Shown: in pieces, positions 1-7,436 of the stretch | Numbering within the stretch: position 1 is the first letter of the stretch | Layout: each line of letters starts with the position of its first letter | Source: Corynebacterium suedekumii | GTDB taxonomy: Bacteria; Actinomycetota; Actinomycetes; Mycobacteriales; Mycobacteriaceae | Length of the DNA: 64,000 bases | Reading direction: 5' to 3' | Assembly (NCBI RefSeq): GCF_030252185.1 | Contig: NZ_CP126970.1 | Span: 2,170,001-2,234,000 of the forward strand | Translations under genes and position numbers: made by a program | The notes under the pieces: generated by a model | Database searches by the model: none | What the model saw: the letters and a program-made list of their open reading frames with translations, nothing else | What the model was told of the DNA's origin: nothing

Positions 1-287
1 GTGGCGAACAGATGGGCCGCCGCCGCGAGTGTCCCGTGTCCACACAGCTCGATTTCCGTGGTCGGCGTGAACCACTTCAGGTGGTAGGCCGGGGCATCCG
101 AGGGCGGAGTGACCGCTCCGGTGGGAAGCTCTGCGACGAGAAAGGCCGTCTCCGAGAGATTGTTCTCCGCGGCGATGTTCTGGAGCGTGGCCACGTCCAG
201 CCAGCGCGGCAGCACCACGACGGCCGCGGGGTTGCCGCCGAAGACCGTGTCGGTGAAGGAGTCGTACTGGGCGATGTCGAGATGCAT
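1..287 (-). CDS. PhzF-family isomerase-like protein, 5' part only (3' end outside window)
   Basis: The visible 95 codons are the N-terminal part of a PhzF-type (phenazine biosynthesis-like, DapF-fold) protein. The start is ATG at 287, reading MHLDIAQYDSFTDTVFGGNP. The family hallmarks are the GGNPAAVV segment at residues 17-24, the catalytic glutamate in NLSETAFL (Glu46), and the later TEIELCGHGTLAAA motif. Family members isomerise or epimerise small substrates, but most chromosomal homologues have no assigned substrate, so none is assigned here. A TACACT hexamer ends 7 nt upstream of the ATG with no Shine-Dalgarno sequence, suggesting a leaderless mRNA. The gene runs off the left edge of the window. 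Confidence 0.85.
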   Translation of the reverse strand, partial: MHLDIAQYDSFTDTVFGGNPAAVVVLPRWLDVATLQNIAAENNLSETAFLVAELPTGAVTPPSDAPAYHLKWFTPTTEIELCGHGTLAAAAHLFA

Positions 288-294
288 GCGGGCC

Positions 295-300
295 AGTGTA
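295..300 (-). promoter_or_regulatory. -10 hexamer of the phzF-like gene (leaderless type)
   Basis: TACACT on the minus strand, 7 nt before the ATG at 287. This is the same TAnnnT-N7-start layout seen at many other genes in the window. Confidence 0.55.
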
Positions 301-353
301 GGTTCTGTCGGCGATGTGTGACGGAGGGGAGAACCAGCCCAACCTTAAATGAC

Positions 354-367
354 ATAATGTACATTAT
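354..367. promoter_or_regulatory. Perfect palindrome ATAATGTACATTAT, possible operator
   Basis: A 14-bp perfect palindrome, AT-rich in an otherwise GC-rich stretch, lies about 55 bp upstream of the putative transcription start of the phzF-like gene. It is suited to a dimeric repressor or activator. No regulator gene is adjacent inside the window, so the cognate factor is unknown. Confidence 0.4.
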
Positions 368-678
368 CGGACACTAGGGAAAGTCGGCCTGGCCGGCGGC
401 AGTGGCCTGCTGACGGCTCCGCCCAAGTGCACACGCTTCGGTGATGAATCTGGGTTCGTTGCCGTCGTTTCGTGGACGTTCGGCCGTGGGCCCGTTGTCG
501 TCGTCATGTCCGGCCGCCTGATGCTCCGTCGTCCCGGTCGCAGACCGCCTGTCCTGTGGTGCCCTCACGGGTCAGGCAAGGCGCTGACGTTCGGCCGACG
601 GCATCAAAGTCCGAATCCCGGCCCCAGAAGGCCCCTTCTCCCCAACCCCGTGAATGGATTTAATTAGTCACTGTGACG

Positions 679-861
679 TTAAAGATCGCGTTCCCGGGCC
701 CGCTCCCGGTACGCGTACACCAACTGCCAGACGGTCAACGCGATGAGCAGACCGGTGATGACGCCGAAGATCCACATCCCCTGATAGATCATGAACGCGA
801 CGAAGCCGATGAGGACGACGAGACGGAACCAGATCGCCGGGATCATCCGGGAGGCGATCAT
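679..861 (-). CDS. Small membrane protein, 60 aa
   Basis: Encodes a 60-residue protein with two closely spaced hydrophobic segments (about residues 8-27 and 29-48) and a short basic tail (YRERARERDL), so probably a two-helix inner-membrane protein. Its ATG overlaps the stop codon of the YceI-like gene (858-861), which points to translational coupling in one minus-strand unit. I do not recognise a named family. It may be a membrane partner of the YceI protein, which is inference from the overlap only. Confidence 0.65.
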   Translation of the reverse strand: MIASRMIPAIWFRLVVLIGFVAFMIYQGMWIFGVITGLLIALTVWQLVYAYRERARERDL

Positions 862-1565
862 TCCGTCTTCTCCAGAGACAGCCGGATGTTCAGCTCGCCT
901 TCATCGTCGATGGACGCGGCGACGAAATCCGGGGACTCCACACCGTACTCGTGGCGGTTGATCGGGATGTCGCCGGCGACGATGACGTGCTCGCCGTCGC
1001 GCAGGACATCGAACTCATGGGTGACAGGCTTGGAGACACCGCGGACCTCGAGGTCACCGGTGAGGGTCACTGTGCCGACGGTGCCGTCGTCCGGGACTGC
1101 GGAGACGTCGGCAGGCTCGGTGATGGTGAACGTCGCCGTCGGGTACTCGTCGATGCTGAGGATCTTGTTGCGGACGTTGATGTCGCGGCGTTCATTGTCG
1201 GTGGACACCGAGGCCATGTCGACGACGACTTCGCCGGCGGTGAGGCTGCCGCCCTCGATCTCCGCGAAACCCTCGACGTTCTGGGTGGAGCCTGAGGTGT
1301 GCTTACGCTCGCCCGGGAGAATCTCGAAGAAGGTGAAGCCGACGGAGGTGGTGTTCTCGTCCCGGATGCGGGCGACCTGCCACTCGCCGTTGAGGTCGGT
1401 GGTCGCCGGCTCTGCGTCCTCTGCGGACAGGCCCTCGGTGCGCACGCCGGGCCCCATGACCATGGAGGCGATCATCGGCACGACGGCGACCAGGGCCAGG
1501 ATGACGATGAGCACGATGAACACGGCAATGACCATCTTGTTCACGCCGGGCTTGTTCTGCGGCAT
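858..1565 (-). CDS. YceI-like domain protein with N-terminal membrane anchor
   Basis: A 235-aa protein. A hydrophobic segment at about residues 11-37 acts as an anchor or uncleaved signal. It is followed by a YceI-like lipocalin-fold domain (about 55-232), recognisable from the ELNGEWQVAR-type opening, VGFTFFEILPGERKHTSG, the long beta-rich stretch with DERRDINVR, and GDIPINRHEYGV near the end. YceI proteins bind isoprenoid-like or amphiphilic ligands outside the cytoplasm, but the ligand here is unknown. The start at 1565 is preceded by GAGGTAG at proper spacing. The stop overlaps the start of the small membrane protein downstream. The upstream zinc-finger gene ends 8 bp away, so the three probably form an operon. 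Confidence 0.82.
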   Translation of the reverse strand: MPQNKPGVNKMVIAVFIVLIVILALVAVVPMIASMVMGPGVRTEGLSAEDAEPATTDLNGEWQVARIRDENTTSVGFTFFEILPGERKHTSGSTQNVEGFAEIEGGSLTAGEVVVDMASVSTDNERRDINVRNKILSIDEYPTATFTITEPADVSAVPDDGTVGTVTLTGDLEVRGVSKPVTHEFDVLRDGEHVIVAGDIPINRHEYGVESPDFVAASIDDEGELNIRLSLEKTE

Positions 1566-1572
1566 TGCGTTT

Positions 1573-1908
1573 CTACCTCAACTTCTCGATCGCCCGAGCG
1601 AGGGTGACCAGTTCATTGCACAGGTCACGGACCTCGTCCGGCTCGGCGCCTTCCGACGTCGCGGTGGCTATGTCCTCAGCGGCGCACCGCAGCTCGAACA
1701 GGGAGTCCCGCAGAGCTGCGGCGCGGTCTGGGTGAATGATAACCGCTTCCTGCGGAATACTGGTACCCGTGACATTGTGTCGTTGCTCGTAGGCGCGTTG
1801 TTTGCAGGACTGGCTGCAGTATTTCCGGGGCCTCCCCCGCCCGGAGACGGCCAGTTCCTTGCCGCACCACGCACAGGTCGGTGCGGAAACGGTTCGGGAT
1901 ATCGTCAC
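1573..1908 (-). CDS. Small zinc-finger-like protein
   Basis: About 111 aa when started at the GTG at 1908, which has AGGGTAGG just upstream. A longer frame reaches an ATG at 1977 but has no ribosome site and would intrude into the rbpA promoter. Four cysteines, C-x2-C-x15-C-x3-C (residues 12, 15, 31 and 35), surround a basic GRGRPRKY stretch. This is the actinobacterial small zinc-ribbon pattern seen in uncharacterised proteins. The C-terminal half is acidic and helical. It lies divergent from rbpA and upstream of the YceI gene. Nucleic-acid or protein binding is likely from the fold, but no function is known. Confidence 0.65.
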   Translation of the reverse strand: MTISRTVSAPTCAWCGKELAVSGRGRPRKYCSQSCKQRAYEQRHNVTGTSIPQEAVIIHPDRAAALRDSLFELRCAAEDIATATSEGAEPDEVRDLCNELVTLARAIEKLR

Positions 1909-1959
1909 GTGACCTACCCTAGTCCATCGCCGTTGCTCCGCCGGAGGCTGCTCGAGGGC

Positions 1960-1991
1960 GGGAACATTTCCGTGCACCCGTCCGTTATACT
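1960..1991 (+). promoter_or_regulatory. Sigma-H (SigR)-type promoter of rbpA, overlapping a TATACT -10
   Basis: GGGAAC at 1960-1965 and CGTTAT at 1983-1988 are separated by 17 nt, matching the actinobacterial sigma-H/sigma-R consensus (GGGAAY - N16-18 - CGTT). A housekeeping-like -10 hexamer TATACT (1986-1991) overlaps its -10 half. The transcript would carry a ~70-nt leader to the rbpA ATG at 2069. In Streptomyces rbpA is a known SigR target, so stress induction is expected. Confidence 0.65.
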
Positions 1992-2068
1992 GGTACGTCT
2001 ACACGCGAAGCGGAGACTCGGTCATCGGGCCCGCTTCCCCCGTATTGCAACGAAAAGGATGATGCCGC

Positions 2069-2446
2069 ATGGCAGATCGCGTACTCCGCGGCAGCCGCAT
2101 GGGCGCTGTCAGCTACGAAACTGACCGTGACCATGATCTCGCTCCGCGCCAGATGGTCAAGTACCGCACCGAGAGCGGAGAGATCTTCGACGTCCCCTTC
2201 GCGGAGGACGCCGAGATCCCCGAGGAGTGGATGTGCAAGAACGGCCAGCTCGGCACCCTCGTCGAGGGCGAGGGCGTGGAGTCCAAGCCGACCAAGCCGC
2301 CGCGTACCCACTGGGACATGCTGCGGGAGCGCCGCTCCATCGAGGAGCTGGATGTGCTCCTCGAGGAGCGGGTGGAGCAGCTGCGTAAGCGCCGCCGTTC
2401 CGCAGCCCGTCTGCTCAAGGAGCAGCAGGCCCAGCAGGCTGAGTAG
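2069..2446 (+). CDS. rbpA: RNA polymerase-binding protein RbpA
   Basis: A 125-aa protein that binds the sigma-A/RNA polymerase complex, stabilises open complexes and promotes housekeeping transcription in Actinobacteria. Recognisable parts are the N-terminal LRGSRMGAVSYETDRDH segment, the central zinc-ribbon-like/RCD core (KYRTESGEIFDVPFAEDAE, EEWMCKNG), and the basic linker plus C-terminal sigma-interacting helix (THWDMLRERRSIEELDVLL). The C-terminus is extended by RKRRRSAARLLKEQQAQQAE. As in other corynebacterial RbpA proteins, not all zinc-coordinating cysteines are present: I see only one. AAGGA lies 9 nt before the ATG. Promoter features suggest sigma-H control. It is convergent with ppm1. 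Confidence 0.95.
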   Translation: MADRVLRGSRMGAVSYETDRDHDLAPRQMVKYRTESGEIFDVPFAEDAEIPEEWMCKNGQLGTLVEGEGVESKPTKPPRTHWDMLRERRSIEELDVLLEERVEQLRKRRRSAARLLKEQQAQQAE

Positions 2447-2458
2447 CCCCTCTCCCCG

Positions 2459-2477
2459 CCCGCCGGTTACTGGCGGG
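2459..2477. terminator. Short hairpin between convergent rbpA and ppm1
   Basis: CCCGCC and GGCGGG flank a 7-nt loop that includes the ppm1 stop codon. It sits 12 nt past the rbpA stop. There is no T-run, so if it terminates it does so as a bidirectional GC hairpin. Confidence 0.35.
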
Positions 2478-3273
2478 ACCGCTTGCGGCGCATGGACTTC
2501 AGTTCGTGCGCCGCAAGCTTTTTCAATTCCTTGGCCAGCTCGGTAGCCTGGCCGACGCGGTGGGTGACACCCCAGCGGGTGACCTCGAGCAGGGAGTCCT
2601 TGACAAAGCTGCCGTCGAGCTTGGACTCGCCGATCTCACGCTCGGTGAAGGTGATGGGCACCTCGCGGACGTCGAACCCCTCGGTGACGGCACGACGGGC
2701 AAGGTCGACCTGGAAGATGTAACCGGCGTCGGAGAGCTCTGCGAAGTCGAGGGCCTCGAGGACCTCGCGGCGGATGGCGCGGTACCCGGCGGTCATGTCG
2801 GACAGGCCGGCACCGAGAGCGAGCGAGATGTACATGTTGCCGCCCTTGGACAGGATCCAGCGCTTCTTCGGCCAGTTGACCACCTTGCCGCCGTCGATGT
2901 AGCGGGAACCGATGACCAGGTCAGCGCCCGCGTCGATCTCGGACAGCAGCAGGTGCAGCTGTTCCGGGGCGTGGGAGCCGTCGGCGTCCATCTCGCACAG
3001 GACGGCGTAGTCGCGCTCCAGGCCCCACTCGAAGCCGGCGAGGTAGGCGCCCAGCAGGCCGCCCTTGCCCTCGCGGTGCAGGACATTGATGTGGCCGTCG
3101 CCGGCGGCGAGCTCGTCGGCCTTGTCACCGGTGCCGTCGGGGCTGTTGTCGTCGACGACGAGGATGTCGACCTCCGGGGTGGCCTCACGCACCCGGCCGA
3201 CGATGAGTGGGAGGTTCTCCAGCTCGTTGTAGGTCGGGATGATCACCAGAGTCGCGTCACTGGGCTTGTTCAA
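2467..3273 (-). CDS. ppm1: Polyprenol-phosphate mannose synthase (GT2 domain)
   Basis: A 268-aa GT2 (GT-A fold) glycosyltransferase that makes polyprenyl-phosphomannose from GDP-mannose, the lipid-linked mannose donor for lipomannan/lipoarabinomannan and protein O-mannosylation. The motifs are IIPTYNE at the start, the metal/nucleotide-binding [11 protein letters not shown], and [13 protein letters not shown]. Mycobacteria fuse this domain to an Lnt domain; here, as in corynebacteria, it is separate, with the Lnt gene immediately upstream in the same direction. The start is TTG at 3273 with AGGAG 6 nt upstream. A basic C-terminal tail ([10 protein letters not shown]) may contact the membrane. 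Confidence 0.92.
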   Translation of the reverse strand: MNKPSDATLVIIPTYNELENLPLIVGRVREATPEVDILVVDDNSPDGTGDKADELAAGDGHINVLHREGKGGLLGAYLAGFEWGLERDYAVLCEMDADGSHAPEQLHLLLSEIDAGADLVIGSRYIDGGKVVNWPKKRWILSKGGNMYISLALGAGLSDMTAGYRAIRREVLEALDFAELSDAGYIFQVDLARRAVTEGFDVREVPITFTEREIGESKLDGSFVKDSLLEVTRWGVTHRVGQATELAKELKKLAAHELKSMRRKRSRQ

Positions 3274-3325
3274 GTAGTTCTCCTAGGTGAGGCACCGGCC
3301 GGCGGTGGGCCGGGCCGGGACAGGG

Positions 3326-4834
3326 TCAACGTCGCCTGGTCCGCGACGCCGGGAATGCAGAGGTGGTGACAACGGCTGCGACAGCCAGAACGCCACCAAT
3401 AATAATCAGCGCCAACTGCACGACGAAACCGTACCGGGCGGCGAACGTGATGGAGTCCCGCAACGGCAGGGTCTCCACGAGGGTACCTGCCTCGAAGATG
3501 CCGGTGCGCTGGGAGACGGATCCGTCCGGATGGACGATCGCCGAGACCCCGGAGGTGGCGGCCACGACGAGCGCCCGGTCGACCTCGATGGCCCGCATGC
3601 GGCTCATGGCCAGCTGCTGGTAGGTCATGTCGGTGAAGCCGAAGGTGGCGTTGTTGGTCGGGGTGCTCAGCAGCTGAGCCCCGTCGAGGACGGCGTCGCG
3701 GTAGGCGGGGTCGAAGGCTACCTCGTAGCAGGTGGCCACACCGAGGACGATGTCGCCGATGTCGACGGTGAAGTCGCGTTCACCGGGCTGGAAGTTGCCC
3801 GCCTGGTCCACATACGGGGAGAACAGGCGGAAGAACTCGCGCATGGGCATGTACTCGCCGAAGGGCTGGAGGAAGTGCTTGTGGTGGTAGCCGTCCGGGT
3901 CGGTGGCGGGCCCGCTCTCCGGGTCGAAGACGACCATGGTGTTGCGCGGTCCCACCTCGTCGCGGGTGATGGTGCCCACCAGGACGGGGGCGCCGACGTC
4001 GGCCACGGCGGCGTCGATAAGCGCGCGGGCCTGCGGGTCGGTGAAGGGGTTGACGTCGGAGGAGTTCTCCGGCCAGATGACGATGTCCGGGGTGGCTTCC
4101 AGCGATTCGGTGACGCGGGCGTGGTTGGCCAGGACGGCGCGCCGCTGGGCGTTGAAGTCGAGCCCCATGCGGGGGACGTTGCCCTGGATGGCGGCGACCT
4201 CGACCTCGCCGACTGTCGGTTCATCGCGGTTGACCACGGTCAGACCGGTGATCAGACCAGCGGCCAGCGGCAGTAGGGCGGCTGAGAGGGCCACCCAGCG
4301 GGTGCGGCGGAACGCCAGACCGACCAGGGCGGCGCCGACGAGCACCGCGGCGAAGGTCACTAGCGCGGGGCCACCCCACACGGCGAGGTTGGCCAGGGGG
4401 CCGTTGACCTGGCCCCAGGCCAGCCGGACCCAGGAGAATCCGCCGAAGGGGAAGGAACTGCGGGCCCATTCGACGAGCAGGTAGAAGAAGGGGAAGGCGA
4501 GGAAACCAAACCGCCAGCGGGCGATGGCCACTCCCCCGGCGCCGGTGGCCAGTGCGTAGAGCGCACACACGACCGCGAGGGCGATGTACGGCAGATTCCC
4601 CACGAACTCGCCAATCCACGGCAACAGCAGCAGGTAGGCCACCAGGGCCTGGAGGAATCCGATGAGCGCGCCCGACCACATCCCGGGGCCGGGTCGCCGC
4701 CCCCACGGCATGAGCGCGACATAGAGCAGGCCCATGGCCACGATGCCGGCGATCCACCAGCCGAGCGGCTCATTGGAGGCGAAGACGAGCAGGCCGGATG
4801 CCGCGGCAAGCAGCAACCGGAGAAGCAGGATCAC
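3326..4834 (-). CDS. lnt: Apolipoprotein N-acyltransferase (Lnt / Ppm2)
   Basis: A 502-aa integral membrane enzyme that adds the third acyl chain to lipoproteins. About six N-terminal membrane segments (residues ~3-200) precede a periplasmic-side carbon-nitrogen hydrolase domain and a final membrane helix (near residues 465-490). The Glu-Lys-Cys triad can be placed: Glu in WPENSSD, Lys in HHKHFLQPFGEYMP, and Cys in ATCYEVAFD. The GTG start at 4834 overlaps the stop of fxsA by 4 bp, and ppm1 follows 52 bp downstream. In M. tuberculosis the equivalent is fused to Ppm1, and the interaction of the split proteins is known in corynebacteria. Confidence 0.93.
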   Translation of the reverse strand: MILLLRLLLAAASGLLVFASNEPLGWWIAGIVAMGLLYVALMPWGRRPGPGMWSGALIGFLQALVAYLLLLPWIGEFVGNLPYIALAVVCALYALATGAGGVAIARWRFGFLAFPFFYLLVEWARSSFPFGGFSWVRLAWGQVNGPLANLAVWGGPALVTFAAVLVGAALVGLAFRRTRWVALSAALLPLAAGLITGLTVVNRDEPTVGEVEVAAIQGNVPRMGLDFNAQRRAVLANHARVTESLEATPDIVIWPENSSDVNPFTDPQARALIDAAVADVGAPVLVGTITRDEVGPRNTMVVFDPESGPATDPDGYHHKHFLQPFGEYMPMREFFRLFSPYVDQAGNFQPGERDFTVDIGDIVLGVATCYEVAFDPAYRDAVLDGAQLLSTPTNNATFGFTDMTYQQLAMSRMRAIEVDRALVVAATSGVSAIVHPDGSVSQRTGIFEAGTLVETLPLRDSITFAARYGFVVQLALIIIGGVLAVAAVVTTSAFPASRTRRR

Positions 4835-5408
4835 CGCTTCCCACCGGGAGTGTCACCCCGGTCATCGCCCGGGTCCCGGAAGTCCTCCGGGCGCAGGGTG
4901 CGGGTCCATTCGTCGATCTCGTCCTCGTCGATGATCGTGCCCCGGGAACCGGAGCTGTCGGATCCACCGCCGGATGGGCTTCCTCGGGGTCGCCGAAGGT
5001 GCCGTAGCTGGCGCCGGTGCGGTAGGCGTTGGTGGCCTCGAAGCTGCGGACGCCGAAGTCCTCGACGCTCTTGACCAGCTTCTTCGCCAGGACCTTCCGG
5101 GCGATGGCCCGGGAGGGCGGGAAGATGAGCAGCAGTCCGAGGACGGAGGATGCGATGCCGGGCAGGCCGGCGAGGATGGCGCCGACGGTGAGCAGGCCGT
5201 AGTCACCGGCCATGCGGCCGGGGGTGATCCGGCGGGCGGCGGCGGACCGGCCGACGCGCTGCATCTCCACGCCGGCGGCGACAATGCCCACGGCCATGAG
5301 GATGAACACGGTGAGCAGGGCCCAGCCGACGCCGATCCAGGTGGCGACGGCCCAGAAGGTCACCGCCTCGATCAGCAGGTACGGGACGACTGCGAGTAGA
5401 AAAGGCAC
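4831..5408 (-). CDS. fxsA: FxsA family membrane protein, frame interrupted near its C-terminus
   Basis: An FxsA-like protein (family name from suppression of F exclusion of phage T7) with hydrophobic segments VPFLLAVVPYLLIEAV, the following GWALLTVFILMAVGIVA, and GLLTVGAILAGLPGIASSVL. Reading from GTG 5408 (TAGGGTGG 5 nt upstream; an alternative GTG is at 5417) the frame is coherent to DPEEAHP. It then needs one extra base at about 4970-4973 to reach the natural acidic tail GTIIDEDEIDEWTRTLRPED and the TGA that overlaps the lnt start. Without that base the frame runs on into lnt with an arginine/proline-rich tail. Corrected length is ~192 aa. Sequencing error and true mutation cannot be told apart here. 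Confidence 0.75.
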
Positions 5409-5418
5409 GTCTGCCACC

Positions 5419-6738
5419 CTACCGGCGCAGCAGGTCGAGCAACCACCCGACATCGTCGGTGAGCGTGCGGTAGTAGGGCCCGAAGTGGTTGAGGCCGGTG
5501 CGCCCGGGAACCCGGGGGAAGCGGTTCTCCCGCCAGGTGACGTCCGCGCCCTGTCGCTGCCAGTCGATCTGCAGCTGGCGGACGGGGCCGATGGGGATGA
5601 CGTCGTCGTGGGTGGAGCCCCACAGGAGGACAGGGACGTCCGGGGCGCCCTGGCCGAGGCGGCGGCGGGCGAACTCGTCGTCGACGGCGGGCAGGTCGTC
5701 GAGGATCGCGCCGAGGGGCATCCCGGACCGGGTCCATGAGGCGGTGGAACGCCACCCAGAGGCGAGCAGGGAACCACCGGCGCAGGTGGTGAGATTGTCC
5801 ACGAGGGTGCGGAGGCCGTCCTTGGTCAGGACGGCGAGGATCTCATCGCGGATCTCCGGGGAGGTGACCATGAGTCCGGCCGTGGCGTAGGCGATGACCC
5901 CGGTGACCAGGGTGCCGTCGGCGTGGCGCAGGACCGCGTCCAGTTGGGCGGGTGGTGCCCCCACGACCGCGGCGGAGGGGGTGACGTCCGGGGCGTAGTC
6001 GGTGCGTTCCAGCGCCGTCCCGACGGTGCCGCCGCCCTGGGAGAAGCCCCAGAACCCGAGGGGCGCGTCGGCCGGGAGGCCGAGGTGGCGGGCGGCGCGG
6101 ACGGCGTCGACAAGCGCGCGGGCACCGGAGGGGTGATCGCAGTAGAGCTGGAGCTCCAGGTCCGGGTCGCGGGGGTAGTCGGTGAGCACGACGTGGCAGC
6201 CGGCGGCGAGGAAGAGGTTGATCACCGGCAGCTCGTACGCCGCGATGGCGTCGTACGGCCGGGTGAGGAACACGTTGGTGCCCACCGTGCACGTGTAGGA
6301 GGGGTCGCAGTGCTGGGCCACCCCCTGCGTCGAGGGGGCGAACGCGATGACGGGCCGGGCACCGCCCCGCCACGGGCTGTGCGAGTGGAAGTAGGCACCG
6401 GTGGCGGTGATGGCGCGTTCCCGGGCGTCGGTGGTGACGTACTCGATCCGGTACGCGGTGGCGGGGTTGAGCCGCCCCCGCGTCCCCAGCAGCCACATCG
6501 GCGTGGACTTGAGCAGGGTGCCGGCGTCCTGCCCGAGGACCCATGTCGCGTCACCGAAACCCGGCTCGCCCTCCCAGGCGGGGTTCTCCCCTGCCCGCGT
6601 CGGCGGACGGGTGCGCCCGGCCAGGCGCCGGACGTTGCGCTGCGCCGATTCGTGCGCCAGCGGGGCGAGCGTGCGGAACAGCGTGGAGCGCAGACCGGCA
6701 CGGTGCACGGCGGGTCCCGGGGTCCTGGTGAAGCGCAT
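5419..6738 (-). CDS. Secretory-lipase-type alpha/beta hydrolase
   Basis: A 439-aa protein resembling the LIP/secretory lipase family (triacylglycerol or ester hydrolases). The nucleophile elbow is GFSQGGG (about residue 233). The acid lies in GSTHDDVIP (about 378) and the histidine in GLNHFGPYY (about 418). The conserved DPSYTCTVG and CDHPSG-type segments and an LPADAPLGFWG strand precede the elbow. No classical signal peptide is obvious: the N-terminus is basic and only moderately hydrophobic, so export is uncertain. The ATG at 6738 has TAGAGT 6 nt upstream, facing the CobG-like gene across a 28-bp divergent gap. The natural substrate is unknown; lipid esters are likely by family. Confidence 0.85.
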   Translation of the reverse strand: MRFTRTPGPAVHRAGLRSTLFRTLAPLAHESAQRNVRRLAGRTRPPTRAGENPAWEGEPGFGDATWVLGQDAGTLLKSTPMWLLGTRGRLNPATAYRIEYVTTDARERAITATGAYFHSHSPWRGGARPVIAFAPSTQGVAQHCDPSYTCTVGTNVFLTRPYDAIAAYELPVINLFLAAGCHVVLTDYPRDPDLELQLYCDHPSGARALVDAVRAARHLGLPADAPLGFWGFSQGGGTVGTALERTDYAPDVTPSAAVVGAPPAQLDAVLRHADGTLVTGVIAYATAGLMVTSPEIRDEILAVLTKDGLRTLVDNLTTCAGGSLLASGWRSTASWTRSGMPLGAILDDLPAVDDEFARRRLGQGAPDVPVLLWGSTHDDVIPIGPVRQLQIDWQRQGADVTWRENRFPRVPGRTGLNHFGPYYRTLTDDVGWLLDLLRR

Positions 6739-6766
6739 TGCCCCACTCTAACTAGAATGCGCTCCT
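6739..6766. promoter_or_regulatory. 28-bp divergent promoter gap with two leaderless -10 hexamers
   Basis: TAGAAT at 6753-6758 lies 8 nt before the ATG at 6767 (plus), and TAGAGT on the minus strand lies 6 nt before the ATG at 6738. The two -10 elements are almost adjacent, so each promoter's upstream part lies inside the other's gene. Confidence 0.5.
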
Positions 6767-7426
6767 ATGACCGAGGTACCAGCGCATGTCCCAGAGCTCG
6801 TGGATGTCCCCGTCCCCCACGTCCTGCGTCCCGGCGACCTCGCCCTGCTTGCCGACGCCGCCGACGACCTCGCCGACGGCCACCTCCATCTCCTCGTTCC
6901 CGGCGTGATCGGCTTCGCCGGGGTCAGCGACCCGGTGGGACTGGGCGAGCGGGTGTCCCGGCTGAGCGCGGACCACGGTGACGGGGTGTCGGACTCCTCC
7001 ATCGGCTGGCACGAGCGGTCGGACGAACTGGTGGATCTGGGGGCCGGTCTACGGCTGGGGCGGCTGACGGCCCAGGTGGCCCGCATGCTCGACGTCATCG
7101 GCTGCGAGGTGCAGGTAGGTGCGGCGACGGTGACCATGATCGGCCTGTCAGACGGAGTGGCGGAACAGGTGGTGCGGGTGCTCGCTCCCCTGGGCCTGGT
7201 CTTCGACGCCGCCTCCCCCTGGCTGGCGGTCACCGCCTGTCAGGCCTGCCACCTGGCGGTCTCGGACGTCCACGCCGACGCCACGCAGGCGGTGCACACC
7301 GGGGCTATCCCCGCGGATCAACGGGTGCATGTCGTCGGTTGCGCCCACGCCTGCGGCAGGCCCGCCGGGGCCCACGTGGAGTACCTGGCCACCGGCGACG
7401 GAGAGTATGAGGTCACCGCCCGGTAG
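6767..7426 (+). CDS. Short CobG-like (precorrin-3B synthase / sulfite reductase-related) protein
   Basis: 219 aa. It shows nitrite/sulfite-reductase half-domain signs: GVIGFAGVS near the start, LGRLTAQVARMLDVIG (cf. the ferredoxin-like half-domain), and a C-terminal block with TACQAC and HVVGCAHACGRP. These resemble the Cys pairs that bind the 4Fe-4S/siroheme centre in CobG, which makes precorrin-3B. True CobG is roughly 350-450 aa. Here the first pair is C-x2-C instead of the usual C-x5-C, and the N-terminal part is short. No other cobalamin gene is nearby. It may therefore be a remnant or a repurposed protein. The start at 6767 fits a leaderless -10 (TAGAAT). Confidence 0.55.
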   Translation: MTEVPAHVPELVDVPVPHVLRPGDLALLADAADDLADGHLHLLVPGVIGFAGVSDPVGLGERVSRLSADHGDGVSDSSIGWHERSDELVDLGAGLRLGRLTAQVARMLDVIGCEVQVGAATVTMIGLSDGVAEQVVRVLAPLGLVFDAASPWLAVTACQACHLAVSDVHADATQAVHTGAIPADQRVHVVGCAHACGRPAGAHVEYLATGDGEYEVTAR

Positions 7427-7436
7427 CCGGCGGAGA

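Larger units (their letters stand above)
288..678. other. Gene-free stretch with a palindrome and the phzF-like promoter
   Basis: I see no convincing coding region in these ~390 bases: short open frames on both strands lack plausible starts and composition. The stretch holds the -10 hexamer of the phzF-like gene (295-300, minus strand) and a perfect 14-bp palindrome at 354-367. It also contains a small inverted repeat GTCAC-T-GTGAC at 667-677, just past the stop of the small membrane-protein gene. Confidence 0.6.

Noticed and set aside
368..663. Short open frames in the gene-free stretch left of the YceI operon
   Set aside because: Arg/Pro/Ser-rich translations on both strands with no start signals.
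1909..1977. Longer N-terminus (ATG 1977) for the zinc-finger protein
   Set aside because: No ribosome site and overlap with the rbpA promoter; GTG 1908 with AGGGTAGG fits better.
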